Shown piece by piece: positions 16,179 to 24,692 of a stretch of DNA of 46,398 bases (positions are counted from its first letter, which is position 1; the number at the start of each line of letters is the position of its first letter). The stretch is from Pseudomonas folii (lineage in GTDB: Bacteria > Pseudomonadota > Gammaproteobacteria > Pseudomonadales > Pseudomonadaceae), in the NCBI RefSeq assembly GCF_014357575.1, contig NZ_JACONW010000030.1, positions 1 to 46,398 of the forward strand, read 5' to 3'. Both the position numbers and the translations under genes were made by a program. The notes under the pieces were generated by a model. That model was not told the DNA's origin and made no database searches. It saw only the letters and a program-made list of their open reading frames with translations.

Positions 16179-16473
16179 GTAGGAGCCAACCTGCTGGCGA
16201 GGCGTATCAGGGGAAATTCTCGCGAACAAGTTCGCTCCTACCGGTGCGCTGAAAGCTTCACGCGTCATTTTCAGGTTTTCGCCGGGTCGGGTAGGAGGCA
16301 ACTTGTTGGCGAGGAGGTGTGTCAGTTACCGCCTCTCGCGAACAAGTTCGCTCCTACCGATGCGGTGAAAGCTCGCGCGTCATTTTCAGGTTTTTCGTCG
16401 GGTCGGGTAGGAGGCAACTTGTTGGCGAGGAGGTGTGTAAGGTACCGCCGCTCGCGAACAAGTTCGCTCCTAC
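16179..16473. repeat. REPIN array, three units of 112-116 bp
   Basis: Units begin at 16179, 16291 and 16407. Each has GTAGGAGGCAACTTGTTGGC (the first unit is slightly diverged), a short middle, the inverted CGCGAACAAGTTCGCTCCTA, then a spacer containing GCGGTGAAAGCT...CGTCATTTTCAGGTTT. The same unit makes the six-copy array at 17773; the nitroreductase and ycgN genes lie between the two arrays. Confidence 0.93.
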
Positions 16474-16484
16474 CGGATTTGTGT

Positions 16485-17078
16485 TTACAGGCTGAAATCA
16501 CCTTCAGCTGCCAACTGCGCCACGGTCTGGCGTGGGCTTGGCACTTCCCGGCTTTGCAGGTATTCCGGCAAGATCGATTTGTCGCCCAGCTTGCCGATCG
16601 CCACTGCTGCGTGCACCGCGTAGCCTTCCGGAATATTCAGTTCTTTGCGGGTCAGTTCCTGATCGAAACCGGCCATGCCGTGTGTGTGCCAGCCGCTCAG
16701 GCTTGCTTGCAGAGCCAGGTAGCCCCACGCGGAACCGGTATCGAAGGTGTGCCAAAGCGCCGGGCTTTCTTCGGTGGCGCCGGGGGCGGTGAAGGTGGTC
16801 TTGGAGATCACGATCACCAGTGCCGCCGCATGTTGTGCCCAGTTACGGTTGAACTCGACCAAAAGGCTCAGGTAACGCTCCCAGTTCGGCGTGTCCCGGC
16901 GTGCATACAGGAAACGCCAAGGCTGCGAGTTATAAGCCGAAGGCGCCCAGCGTGCAGCTTCGAAAAAGCTCAGCAGGGTTTCCTGAGGAATGCTTTCGCC
17001 ACTGAACGCGCGAGGCGACCAGCGCTCGGTGAATTGTGGATCGATAGGGAAATCGGCGACGCGAGGGTTTGTGCTCAT
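16485..17078 (-). CDS. Nitroreductase-family flavoprotein
   Basis: A 197-aa FMN-dependent oxidoreductase. The N-terminal RWSPRAFSGESIPQETLLSF and AARWAPSAYNSQPWRFLYAR are the FMN-phosphate and cofactor-binding segments of the nitroreductase family; GWHTHGMAGFD and the C-terminal AIGKLG also fit. Such enzymes reduce nitro groups, quinones or unsaturated bonds with NAD(P)H; the natural substrate is unknown. ATG at 17078 is preceded by AGGATTCTC. The frame remains open to 17354 but the extra 92 residues are low-quality sequence overlapping the opposite-strand promoter of ycgN, so the short form is preferred. Confidence 0.9.
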   Translation of the reverse strand: MSTNPRVADFPIDPQFTERWSPRAFSGESIPQETLLSFFEAARWAPSAYNSQPWRFLYARRDTPNWERYLSLLVEFNRNWAQHAAALVIVISKTTFTAPGATEESPALWHTFDTGSAWGYLALQASLSGWHTHGMAGFDQELTRKELNIPEGYAVHAAVAIGKLGDKSILPEYLQSREVPSPRQTVAQLAAEGDFSL

Positions 17079-17306
17079 GAGAATCCTGAAAGGCAAGGAT
17101 GGAGGAACGCTCAAGCGGTGGGCCGTGGACGGCAGGCATCGCGGATGTCGACTAGCGCATGTTGTATAAAAGCAGCGCACTAAAACTACTGCGCCGTCCG
17201 TCCGATGACAAGTCTTGAGTACCGGCAGTCGATCACACTTGGCCCGTAGCCCCTGTCGCACTAGACTGGCGGCCTTTTTCCTACCTGATGTTGATAGCCC
17301 GAACCC

Positions 17307-17756
17307 ATGGCCGCTAAAGTCGAACCCTTCTGGATCCGCAAGACCCTCGCCCAACTGGACACTGCTGAGTGGGAGTCGCTGTGTGACGGCTGTGGCCTGT
17401 GCTGTCTGCAGAAGCTTGAGGATGAAGACGACAACAGCGTTTATTACACGCGTATTGCCTGCAAGCTACTCGACCTGAAAACCTGCCAATGCACCGATTA
17501 CCCGAATCGCCGTGCATCGGTTCCGGACTGTATCCAGCTCACGCCGGGGCAGGCTGACGAATTCAAATGGCTGCCGCCGACCTGTGGTTATCGTTTGGTC
17601 AGCGAAGGCAAGGACTTGCCGCTTTGGCACCATCTGGTGTGCGGTGATCGGGAGGCGGTACATAAAGAGCGCATCTCTCAGTCTGGTCGCATGGTCAGCG
17701 AGAACAGCGTGCCTGAGGATGATTGGGAGGATTACCTGATATTTCGGGCGGGGTGA
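17307..17756 (+). CDS. ycgN: YcgN-family cysteine-cluster protein
   Basis: A 149-aa protein of the UPF0260/YcgN family. Cysteines cluster as CDGCGLCC near residues 27-34, with further Cys in [21 protein letters not shown] and VCG, consistent with an Fe-S or Zn site of the CxxCxxCC type. The closing [10 protein letters not shown] is characteristic. Function is undefined. It is divergent from the nitroreductase gene and followed at once by the six-unit REPIN array. Confidence 0.92.
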   Translation: MAAKVEPFWIRKTLAQLDTAEWESLCDGCGLCCLQKLEDEDDNSVYYTRIACKLLDLKTCQCTDYPNRRASVPDCIQLTPGQADEFKWLPPTCGYRLVSEGKDLPLWHHLVCGDREAVHKERISQSGRMVSENSVPEDDWEDYLIFRAG

Positions 17757-17772
17757 ATCATTGCGCGTATCG

Positions 17773-18428
17773 GTAGGAGGCAACTTGTTGGCGAGGCGTT
17801 GTGTCAGTCAGCACCTCTCGCGAACAAGTTCGCTCCTACCGGTGCGGTGAAAGCTTCATGCGTTATTTTCAGATTTGTCGCCGGACCGGGTAGGAGGCAA
17901 CTTGTTGGCGAAGCGTTGTGTCAGTCAGCACCTCTCGCGAACAAGTTCGCTCCTACCGGTGCGGTGAAAGCTTTACGCGTCATTTTCAGGTTTGTCGCCG
18001 GACCGGGTAGGAGGCAACTTGTTGGCGAGGCGGTGTGTCAGTTAGCACCTCTCGCGAACAAGTTCGCTCCTACCGGTGCGGTGAAAGCTTCATGCGTTAT
18101 TTTCAGATTTGTCGCCGGACCGGGTAGGAGGCAACTTGTTGGCGAGGGCGTTGTGTCAGCCACTGCTTCTCGCGAACAAAGTTCGCTCCTACCGGTGCGA
18201 TGAGAGCTTCACGCGTCATGTTCAGGTTTGTCGCCGGACAGGGTAGGAGGCAACTTGTTGGCGAGGCGTTGTGTCAGTCAGCACCTCTCGCGAACAAGTT
18301 CGCTCCTACCGATGCGGTGAAAGCTTCACGCGTTATTTTCAGATTTGTCGCCGGACCGGGTAGGAGGCAACTTGTTGGCGAGGCGGTGTATCAGCCACTG
18401 CTTCTCGCGAAACAAGTTCGCTCCTACC
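17773..18428. repeat. Tandem REPIN array, six units at about 117 bp
   Basis: Units start at 17773, 17890, 18007, 18124, 18243 and 18360, a spacing of 117, 117, 117, 119 and 117. Each contains the REP GTAGGAGGCAACTTGTTGGC, an inverted partner CTCGCGAACAAGTTCGCTCC, and a conserved spacer (GGTGCGGTGAAAGCTT, CAGATTTGTCGCCGGACCGG). The middle alternates between GTCAGTCAGCACCT and CAGCCACTGCTT forms. The array separates ycgN from a DUF2892-type gene and contains no gene of its own. Confidence 0.95.
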
Positions 18429-18442
18429 GATGCGATGTGTTC

Positions 18443-18817
18443 TTACAGCCCGTTCTTCGGCTTGGTCAGCGCTTCCAGGCCTTCAGTCAGCGCGTCTTCA
18501 GTCGCCACTTCAGCTTTGGTCTTCAGCAGGCTCAGCTCGTCACCGGCACGTTTGATGCGCGATTTGGCGATGTCCAGATCGTTGCGGCTCTTCTCGATCA
18601 TGCTCTTGGCCGAGCAATGCCCGGTGATACCGCGGGCAAGCACGGCGCCGCCGATAGCCAGCTGGATCAGGCCGAAGAAACCGCCCCGACGCAGGCCTTT
18701 GCCCATCATCAATACGCCGCCTGCCAGCGAGCCAACACGCTCCCAGCCTTGAACGTTCTGTTCTGGTTTGCCTTCGATGGCGTCGTCAATGCGTTCTACA
18801 ATCGGGGTATCGCTCAT
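18443..18817 (-). CDS. DUF2892/YgaP-like inner-membrane protein
   Basis: A 124-aa protein with a hydrophilic N-terminus, two hydrophobic helices (residues 29-39 and about 46-64, GFFGLIQLAIGGAVLARG) and the ITGHC segment typical of DUF2892. A charged helical C-terminal tail of about 55 residues (SMIEKSRNDLDIAKSRIKRA) is predicted to form a coiled coil. GGAG lies 7 bases before the ATG. Function unknown; it probably resides in the inner membrane. Its 3' end abuts the REPIN array. Confidence 0.8.
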   Translation of the reverse strand: MSDTPIVERIDDAIEGKPEQNVQGWERVGSLAGGVLMMGKGLRRGGFFGLIQLAIGGAVLARGITGHCSAKSMIEKSRNDLDIAKSRIKRAGDELSLLKTKAEVATEDALTEGLEALTKPKNGL

Positions 18818-18903
18818 GATCTTGCTCCATGATGGGATGATTTCGGTTCAGTAAGAACTGACTGTTGCCTTCCGAAACTGTTCAATCCATTTCACTCAGC
18901 TGT

Positions 18904-19392
18904 TTACGAATCAGCCTGTTCCCGGCCGAATTGCGGACCCGAACGAGTGTTGACGCCCTTCGCCATGCGGTCGTAAAGCACCACGTTGACGGTGGCAGCC
19001 AGGTTCATGCAGCCCTGAGTCGGGATATAGACGACGTCTTCACACCAGTCGCGAATCTCTTTGTCCAGAGAGCCGTCTTCAGGGCCGAAGATGTACAGCG
19101 CACGGTCCGGGTGAGTGTATTCCGGCAGGGCGCGAGCGCCGTCCACCAGTTCCACCGCGACCGGAATGCAGCCCAGCGGCAGAATACTTTTCAGGTCTTC
19201 GATGCCGATTAACGGGATGTCCTGATGGATCTTCTTGGTGTCGGTGACGAAGTCCCGGGCGCGCTCATAGCGTTTGCCGGTGTAGAACACCGAAGCCACT
19301 CCGTAACAACCCGCCGCACGCATCACGGAGCCTACGTTTTCCGGAGACTTGGGATTGAACAGGCCGATGCAGGCATAGCGTTTGTTTGCCAC
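18904..19392 (-). CDS. TrmH-family (SPOUT) RNA methyltransferase
   Basis: A 162-aa SAM-dependent RNA ribose methyltransferase of the SpoU/TrmH class. Motif 1 NPKSPENVGSVMRAA is near the N-terminus, motif 2 FGPEDGSL near residue 105, and motif 3 IPTQGCMNLAATVNVVLYDR near residues 128-147, which forms the knotted SAM site. The single-domain length is close to TrmL, but the target nucleotide cannot be named from sequence. The start is GTG at 19392. Confidence 0.88.
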   Translation of the reverse strand: MANKRYACIGLFNPKSPENVGSVMRAAGCYGVASVFYTGKRYERARDFVTDTKKIHQDIPLIGIEDLKSILPLGCIPVAVELVDGARALPEYTHPDRALYIFGPEDGSLDKEIRDWCEDVVYIPTQGCMNLAATVNVVLYDRMAKGVNTRSGPQFGREQADS

Positions 19393-19437
19393 GGAGAGGT
19401 GCTCGCTGGGAAAAGCGGGCGATTATACGGTGGCAAA

Positions 19438-19512
19438 GCCGCAAGCGGTAAGCTACAAGCTACAAGCGGATTGGGTTGCTCTTACTTGCAGCTTGAAGCT
19501 TGCAGCTCGAAA
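19438..19512. repeat. GCTTGTAGCTT-type inverted repeat
   Basis: GCAAGCGGTAAGCTACAAGC and the opposite-facing CTTGCAGCTTGAAGCTTGCA form an imperfect hairpin between two minus-strand genes. It is unlike the GTAGGAG REP classes and may serve as a transcription terminator. Confidence 0.55.
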
Positions 19513-19518
19513 CTGCTT

Positions 19519-19890
19519 CTATTCCTTCTTCATCAACCCCGCCAACGCCGCAAACGGATTATGCGTCGCCTTGGCGGCTTTCGGGCTGCTGGTGGAGCTT
19601 TCAGAGAAGTACTGCTGGTCGGTGTAGCGCGAATGTTCATTGTCGTGGCAGTACAGGCAGAGCAATTCCCAGTTGGAGCCATCCTGAGGATTGTTGTCGT
19701 GGTTGTGGTCGCGGTGGTGCACAGTCAGTTCGCTCAGGCGCTTGCCAGCGAATTCACGAGCGCAGCGGCCGCAGACATGCGGATACATGCGCAGCGCCTT
19801 GTCGCGATAACCCATTTCGCGGTCGCGCTGGGCGTCGGCCAGGATGCGATCCAGCTTGGCGGTGTGGGAGGGTGGGTTGGCCGTGCTCAT
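19519..19890 (-). CDS. YajD-type HNH protein
   Basis: A 123-aa protein of the HNH family, similar to E. coli YajD. Cys pairs CGRC (residues about 40-43) and LCLYCH frame the HNH core LTVHHRDHNHDNNP and NWELLCLYCHDNEHSRY, giving a beta-beta-alpha metal fold with a structural Zn. Family members are putative nucleases of unknown target. ATG at 19890 has AGGTGATCCC directly upstream; the open frame continues to 20100 but would overlap the neighbouring methyltransferase-like gene. Confidence 0.88.
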   Translation of the reverse strand: MSTANPPSHTAKLDRILADAQRDREMGYRDKALRMYPHVCGRCAREFAGKRLSELTVHHRDHNHDNNPQDGSNWELLCLYCHDNEHSRYTDQQYFSESSTSSPKAAKATHNPFAALAGLMKKE

Positions 19891-19961
19891 GGGATCACCT
19901 GTATCGAATTCGGTCGTTGAAACAATAATGAATGTGCCAAGTCTAGCGCGTCGCGACGGGT

Positions 19962-20648
19962 TCAGCCTTTGAGTTTTTCGGCGATCCAGATGGTGTGTCG
20001 CGTGCCCTTGTTGCCGTGGGCGAAGACTTGCACTTCCTCTGCCTTGAAACCGGCCTTGCGCAGCTTGTCGGAAAACTTCTGATCGGCGCTGGCTGACCAC
20101 ACAGCCAGAATACCCTTGGGGCGTAAAGCCTGCGCACAGGCTGCCAGTCCACCGGACGAATACAGCCAGCTGTTGGACTTCTGCGTCAGGCCTTCGGGGC
20201 CGTTGTCCACGTCGAGCATGATCGCATCGAAGCCATGAGGCTCGCTTTTCAATACCTGAGCGACGTCCTGAACGATCACTCTGGCGCGCGGGTCCAGCAG
20301 CGGATTACCAGACTTCTCGCCCAGCGGCCCGCGATTCCACTCCACGACACCGGGTACCAGCTCGGCCACCACTACTTCGCCATTCTTGCCCAGATGCTTG
20401 AGTGCCGAGGCCAGAGTAAAGCCCATGCCGAGGCCGCCGATCAGTACGCGAGGCTGCACCCGTGAGGCGACTTTCTTGCAGGGGATTTCCGCCAAAGCGT
20501 CTTCGGAGCCGTGCATACGGGTGTTCATCAACTGGCCGCCATCGCCGCCTTGAATCTTGATTACAAAGTCTTCTCCGTATTCGAACAGGCACAAAGCACC
20601 GCCGTTATCGGGAATGGCAGTGGTGTCGAGCAGTACGAAACGTTTCAT
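19962..20648 (-). CDS. Spermidine-synthase-like protein
   Basis: A 228-aa protein with the Rossmann fold of polyamine synthases and SAM methyltransferases. The nucleotide-binding strand and loop VLIGGLGMGFTLASAL, the acidic residue in VVVAELVPGVVEW, and DAIMLDVDNGPE are intact. The catalytic Asp region of true spermidine synthases (ExxYxE) is not clear, so polyamine synthesis is uncertain. ATG at 20648 gives MKRFVLLDT; the frame remains open to 20729 through the promoter of the next, divergent gene. Confidence 0.78.
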   Translation of the reverse strand: MKRFVLLDTTAIPDNGGALCLFEYGEDFVIKIQGGDGGQLMNTRMHGSEDALAEIPCKKVASRVQPRVLIGGLGMGFTLASALKHLGKNGEVVVAELVPGVVEWNRGPLGEKSGNPLLDPRARVIVQDVAQVLKSEPHGFDAIMLDVDNGPEGLTQKSNSWLYSSGGLAACAQALRPKGILAVWSASADQKFSDKLRKAGFKAEEVQVFAHGNKGTRHTIWIAEKLKG

Positions 20649-20741
20649 TGAGGACTCATCTGGAGGTAGATTTTTGACCATAGGTCGTCGGCCAGGAGTA
20701 GGCTGAACGGCACAACAATCGTTTGGCACAGGAGGCCATTG

Positions 20742-21026
20742 ATGAAGCGCGCTATTCTACCGGCGATTATCCTGACTGCGCTCTGGGTAAATGTCGGGTA
20801 TGCAGATAATCAGTCTGCGGCATCTATCCCCGCATCGGGCTCGCCGGGCACCGCCACACCGACGCCGTATCCTCAGGTCGTTCCGCCTGGGCCTGCACTC
20901 ATAAACGGCACACAGGGCAACGGGACATTGCTGCCCAAAGTCGAACTGCCGCAGCCACCCAAGGGGCAGCCAGTGCCAGGGCTGGATCAGAATGCCCCGA
21001 CGCCGATGCCGGCTCGGCCTAAATAG
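20742..21026 (+). CDS. Small proline-rich exported protein
   Basis: A 94-aa protein with a signal peptide (MKRAILPAIILTALWVNVGYA, then D-N-Q) and a mature part composed largely of Pro, Gly, Thr and Ala (GTATPTPYPQVVPPGPAL, PQPPKGQPVPG). GGAGG lies 6 bases before the ATG at 20742, a very good start. No domain is recognised; it is probably periplasmic and disordered. It is divergent from the spermidine-synthase-like gene. Confidence 0.75.
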   Translation: MKRAILPAIILTALWVNVGYADNQSAASIPASGSPGTATPTPYPQVVPPGPALINGTQGNGTLLPKVELPQPPKGQPVPGLDQNAPTPMPARPK

Positions 21027-21104
21027 ATTCCCCTGAAATCGATGTCATGGAGCGGGTCGAGGGCCTGCGGGAGTTCTATGTTTGCCCGCAAGCTGATCGA
21101 GGAC

Positions 21105-21320
21105 GTGGGACCGGCTTCAGCCGGGAAGGCGGTATTTCACAGATAAAAATTCAACGTCTGTACCGGTCTCTTCCCGGCTGAAGCCGGTCCCACCTCATCA
21201 GAGAATCCTATGGAGCGATGCTGTGTCTGGGCGACATTCCGAGGATCATTAGACGCAGTTTGCAGGCATACCGCGTTATCGTTTATCGCGGGCAAGCACC
21301 GCTCCCACATTTAAAGCCAG
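21105..21320. repeat. CCGGCTTCAGCCGG repeat pair plus orphan REP arm
   Basis: A palindrome of the second class runs from GTGGGACCGGCTTCAGCCGG at 21105 to its inverted copy ending CCCAC at 21193. From about 21260 to 21320 there is only the right half of a GCTTGCCCGCGA-type REP (ACCGCGTTATCGTTTATCGC then GGGCAAGCACCGCTCCCACA), with no matching left arm. The rest of the 21027-21358 gap holds no gene. Confidence 0.8.
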
Positions 21321-21358
21321 TTTCTGCTCAGACGTTGCGAATTACTTGAGACAAACAA

Positions 21359-21835
21359 CTAAACCTGCTGCGCCAACAGCTGGCCATCAACCATCCGCAA
21401 GCGTTTGGACAGCGACGTGGCCAGCGCCCGGATGATTTTCGCGGCAACCCGCGGCGCTTCATCGAGCATTTTTTCCAGCGCATCCCGGCCCAGATTCAGC
21501 AACTGACAATCGGTTGCTGCAATGCAACTGGCCGAGCGACGCTCGCCATCCAGCACGGCCATTTCGCCAAATGCCCGGCCGCGACGCAACACGGCAATTT
21601 CCACCGTTTGCCCCTCAGGGTTGAGCTTCTGCACCGAGACCGTGCCCAGGTGGATGATGCTCATGAACGAGCCTGGATCGCCTTCACTGAAGATGGCTTC
21701 ACCTTTGGCAATCGATGCCATGTTGAAGTAGCCCGCAGCGGTCTGGAAATCAGCAGGCAGCAGTGGGTCAAACAGCCCACAGTCCATGAGCATGTCGCGG
21801 ATTTCATTATTCAGGTGTGACGGTTGTTCTGACAT
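21359..21835 (-). CDS. Cyclic-nucleotide-binding domain protein
   Basis: A 158-aa single-domain protein. The cNMP-binding beta-roll is visible from GLFDPLLPADF to LGRDALEKMLDEAP, with phosphate-binding cassette GRAFGEMAVLDGERRSASCIA (Glu and Arg at the expected places). There is no HTH or catalytic domain after it, so it is probably a regulatory adaptor or sensor rather than a Crp-type transcription factor. I chose ATG at 21835; an in-frame TTG at 21898 would add 21 residues. It is separated by 106 bases from the ptrB 3' end and lies in the same direction. Confidence 0.82.
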   Translation of the reverse strand: MSEQPSHLNNEIRDMLMDCGLFDPLLPADFQTAAGYFNMASIAKGEAIFSEGDPGSFMSIIHLGTVSVQKLNPEGQTVEIAVLRRGRAFGEMAVLDGERRSASCIAATDCQLLNLGRDALEKMLDEAPRVAAKIIRALATSLSKRLRMVDGQLLAQQV

Positions 21836-21941
21836 GGTCGGGTCTTGTTTTGGCCAATCAACGGTGTTGATGTATTTGAGCAAGGTCGGACGCTTCAAGG
21901 TCCGACCCCACAGCTACTAAGACACGGATTTCAAACCGAGT

Positions 21942-24002
21942 TCATGGGTTGATCTGCAATACCTTGAAGATAAACCCGTATTCGAGTGCCACGTCACGCA
22001 AACCCTGATAGCGACCGCTCATGCCGCCGTGGCCTGCGCCCAGTTCGGTTTTGAGCAGCAGCAGGTTATCGTCAGTCTTGTGCGCCCGCAGTTTGGCCAC
22101 CCACTTGGCCGCTTCCCAATACTGCACCCGGCTATCGTTGTAGCCTGCGATCACTAGCATGGCCGGATACTTTTGGGCGCTGACGTTTTCATACGGCGCA
22201 TAGGCTTTGATTCGCTCATAAACCTCCGGCTCCTGCGGGTTGCCCCACTCGTCGTACTCGGTGACGGTCAGTGGCAGGTCGGGATCAAGCATAGTGTTGA
22301 GCACATCAACGAAGGGCACTTCGGCAATCGCGGCTTTGAACAACTCGGGACGTTTGTTGACCACTGCGCCAATCAGCAGGCCGCCGGCGCTGCCGCCACT
22401 GATCACCAACTGTTCGGCGCTGGTGCGCTTCTCAGCGATCAAGTGCTCAGCACAGCTGATGAAGTCGTCGAAGGTGTTCTGCTTGTGTTCCTGCTTGCCG
22501 TTCCGATACCAGGCTTCACCCAGCTCGCCGCCGCCACGCACGTGGGCGATAGCAAAGGCCACGCCGCGATCCAGCAAACTCAGGCGAGCGTGGGAAAACC
22601 ACGGGTCAAGGCTTTCGCCGTAAGCACCATAGCCATACAGATACAGCGGCGTTGGCTGGTCTGCCAGCTCACGTTTGACGACCAGGCTGATCGGCACTTG
22701 CGTACCGTCTTTGGCGGTGGCCCACAAACGCTGGCTGACATAGGCGTCGGCATCGAACGGGCCGAGCACCGGGGTTTCCTTGAGGACCGATTGCTCGCCG
22801 CTGGCCAGCGTCAGTTGCCGTACCTGGGCCGGGCGATTCAGAGACTGGTAGCGCAGGCGGATTTTATCGCTGTCGAACTCCAGCGTGTCCTGCACGTAAA
22901 GGCTGTAAGCCGCGTCCGGCAACTGCACGCGATAGGCAGGCAGACCCTGCGGACGCACCTCGATGATCGGCAAGCCTCCTTCGCGCAGGCTAAGGGTCAG
23001 GCCTTTGGCGTTGAGGCTCAGACCTTCAAGCATCACCGTGTCGCTGTGCGGAACCAGCACTTTCCAGTCATTGCGGGTCGGCACGCCGGTGGCTTTTTGC
23101 TCAGCCTGATACAGCGCAAAGTTGATGCCGTCCTGATTGCTACGGATCAGCCAGCTCCACACGCCGTCCACCTGGCCGTGATCGATGGAGTATTCATGAC
23201 CTTCAACGCGCGGCGCCATGCACACGAATGCGTGTTGTGGTTGATCGGCATCCAGCACCCAGGCTTCGCTGGTGGTCTTGCTGTCGAGCCCGAGAATCAA
23301 CTGCTTTTCCGAGCTGCTGCGATAGCAATGCAGGAAAAACCGGCCATCTGGCTCGTTGAAAACCAGATCCGCCGCGTCATCACCCAGGCGATGGCGATAC
23401 AGCTTGTGCGGCCGATGGGTGTCGTCCAGCTCGCCGAAAAACAGCGTCTGACTGTCGTTGGCCCACGTCATGCTGCCGTCGCAATCCTCAAACGGCAGAC
23501 TTCTGACTTCACCATTGCTCAGCTCTTTGACGTAAAGCTGATAAACCTCTTCGCCGGTAGTGTCCAGACTGTACGCCAGACGCCGATGGTCAGGGCTGAT
23601 GCTGAATGCACCGAGGGAAAAGAAGCCGCCCCCCGCCAGCACATTGGGGTCGAGCAGCACTTCTTCATGGCTTTCGTCGATGCTCAGCGAACCGTCCGCC
23701 GGACGCGGGCAGCGGTAATGACGGGCGTATTCGTCACCTTCGGTGGTGCGGGTGTAATACAGATACGGTCCCCAAGGGGAGGGCAGCGACAGGTCGGTTT
23801 CCAGAATGCGGCCTTTGATCTCCTGAAACAGCGTCTCGCGCAGCGCTTCCTGATCGGCCAGTTGTGTCTGCTGCCAGGCATTTTCCGCCTTGAGGTAGTC
23901 GAGAACTTCCTCGGTGTCGCGGTTTTGCAGCCAGGCGTAAGGATCTGCACCCTCGGCTTTGCGGGCGAGGGGGGCAGTGGATGGTGAATTCGATAGGGTC
24001 AT
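21942..24002 (-). CDS. ptrB: Oligopeptidase B (S9A prolyl-oligopeptidase family)
   Basis: A 686-aa cytosolic serine peptidase that cleaves short peptides after Arg/Lys. The N-terminal two-thirds are the seven-bladed beta-propeller; the C-terminal hydrolase domain carries Ser538 in GGSAGG, Asp623 in YNDSRVQYWE and His658 in GAGHGG. Each is shifted by six residues relative to the E. coli triad 532/617/652, which supports the assignment. DPYAWLQNRDTEEVLDYL at the N-terminus is also typical. Divergent gene at 24145. Confidence 0.95.
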   Translation of the reverse strand: MTLSNSPSTAPLARKAEGADPYAWLQNRDTEEVLDYLKAENAWQQTQLADQEALRETLFQEIKGRILETDLSLPSPWGPYLYYTRTTEGDEYARHYRCPRPADGSLSIDESHEEVLLDPNVLAGGGFFSLGAFSISPDHRRLAYSLDTTGEEVYQLYVKELSNGEVRSLPFEDCDGSMTWANDSQTLFFGELDDTHRPHKLYRHRLGDDAADLVFNEPDGRFFLHCYRSSSEKQLILGLDSKTTSEAWVLDADQPQHAFVCMAPRVEGHEYSIDHGQVDGVWSWLIRSNQDGINFALYQAEQKATGVPTRNDWKVLVPHSDTVMLEGLSLNAKGLTLSLREGGLPIIEVRPQGLPAYRVQLPDAAYSLYVQDTLEFDSDKIRLRYQSLNRPAQVRQLTLASGEQSVLKETPVLGPFDADAYVSQRLWATAKDGTQVPISLVVKRELADQPTPLYLYGYGAYGESLDPWFSHARLSLLDRGVAFAIAHVRGGGELGEAWYRNGKQEHKQNTFDDFISCAEHLIAEKRTSAEQLVISGGSAGGLLIGAVVNKRPELFKAAIAEVPFVDVLNTMLDPDLPLTVTEYDEWGNPQEPEVYERIKAYAPYENVSAQKYPAMLVIAGYNDSRVQYWEAAKWVAKLRAHKTDDNLLLLKTELGAGHGGMSGRYQGLRDVALEYGFIFKVLQINP

Positions 24003-24144
24003 GCAGGGCTCTCTCGTGGAGGCGCCTGGCGCAAGCGGAAAAAATGAAAAGCCGCTGCGCCGGACTAATACTCAAGCCGGACAAGCCGGGTTGGCGAAAA
24101 GCCGTTATCATAAGCGCCTCTTTACCTGCCTTACCACGGATGTC

Positions 24145-24633
24145 ATGACCGAGAACGACTATACGATCGCCTGGGGGCTCTACGCATTTGCTGCGTTGGG
24201 CTGTCTGCTGGTTTGGTTTCTGGCGACTCGCTGGATGTGGCGTTACCTGCGCGAGCCCCTGGTGGTGATCGTTGCGGTGTTGCTGTTTACTCCGACAATG
24301 ATCGACGCCACCAAGGAAATTTACGCGCCTGCCGTTGCCATTACGGCCCTGGACCTGTTGTTCAAGGTGGGCAGTAACGTCTGGAACGCGCTGTCTGATC
24401 TGGCCATGTACGGCATGATTGCCCTGGTGGTTTACGTGCTGTTCGCGTTGATTCGCTGGCCTCTGGAAAAAAGCTGGAAAGCTCGCAATCCGGAAAAACC
24501 TGTCCAGCCTGAAACCGCAACGGATGTCGAAGACGAGGATGAGCCTTTTTCCGACACTGACCGCCCTGCGCGTAAACCGGTGGCGCCCAACGTCAATACC
24601 AGCAGTCGTTCGCGGGTCGAACCGCGCCTTTGA
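24145..24633 (+). CDS. Three-helix inner-membrane protein
   Basis: A 162-aa protein with three hydrophobic segments (about residues 10-30, 39-57, and 95-113) and a hydrophilic, acidic then basic C-terminal tail of about 45 residues. Family resemblance to conserved Pseudomonas proteins encoded beside ptrB is likely but no functional domain is seen. It is divergent from ptrB and 59 bases upstream of the glutamine amidotransferase gene, with which it may be co-transcribed. Confidence 0.78.
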   Translation: MTENDYTIAWGLYAFAALGCLLVWFLATRWMWRYLREPLVVIVAVLLFTPTMIDATKEIYAPAVAITALDLLFKVGSNVWNALSDLAMYGMIALVVYVLFALIRWPLEKSWKARNPEKPVQPETATDVEDEDEPFSDTDRPARKPVAPNVNTSSRSRVEPRL

Positions 24634-24692
24634 ATCGTCCTCCGGCGCTTGTGTCGCCATGCTGCTGAACGTTTGCAATCGAGAACCTGAGC

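Noticed and set aside
17773..18428. CRISPR array
   Set aside because: The repeat units are palindromic REPINs of 117 bp with conserved, not variable, spacers, and there are no cas genes.
17799..18832. Open frames of 134 and 210 aa running through the REPIN array with a 39-residue repeat
   Set aside because: They exist only because the 117-bp period is a multiple of three. The repeating peptide has no signal, fold or good start, and each unit is a DNA palindrome found as single copies elsewhere.
22173..23987. 604-aa open frame antisense to ptrB
   Set aside because: It lies entirely within the intact oligopeptidase B gene, which has a complete catalytic triad; the antisense frame has no recognisable domain and is a by-product of GC-rich codon use.
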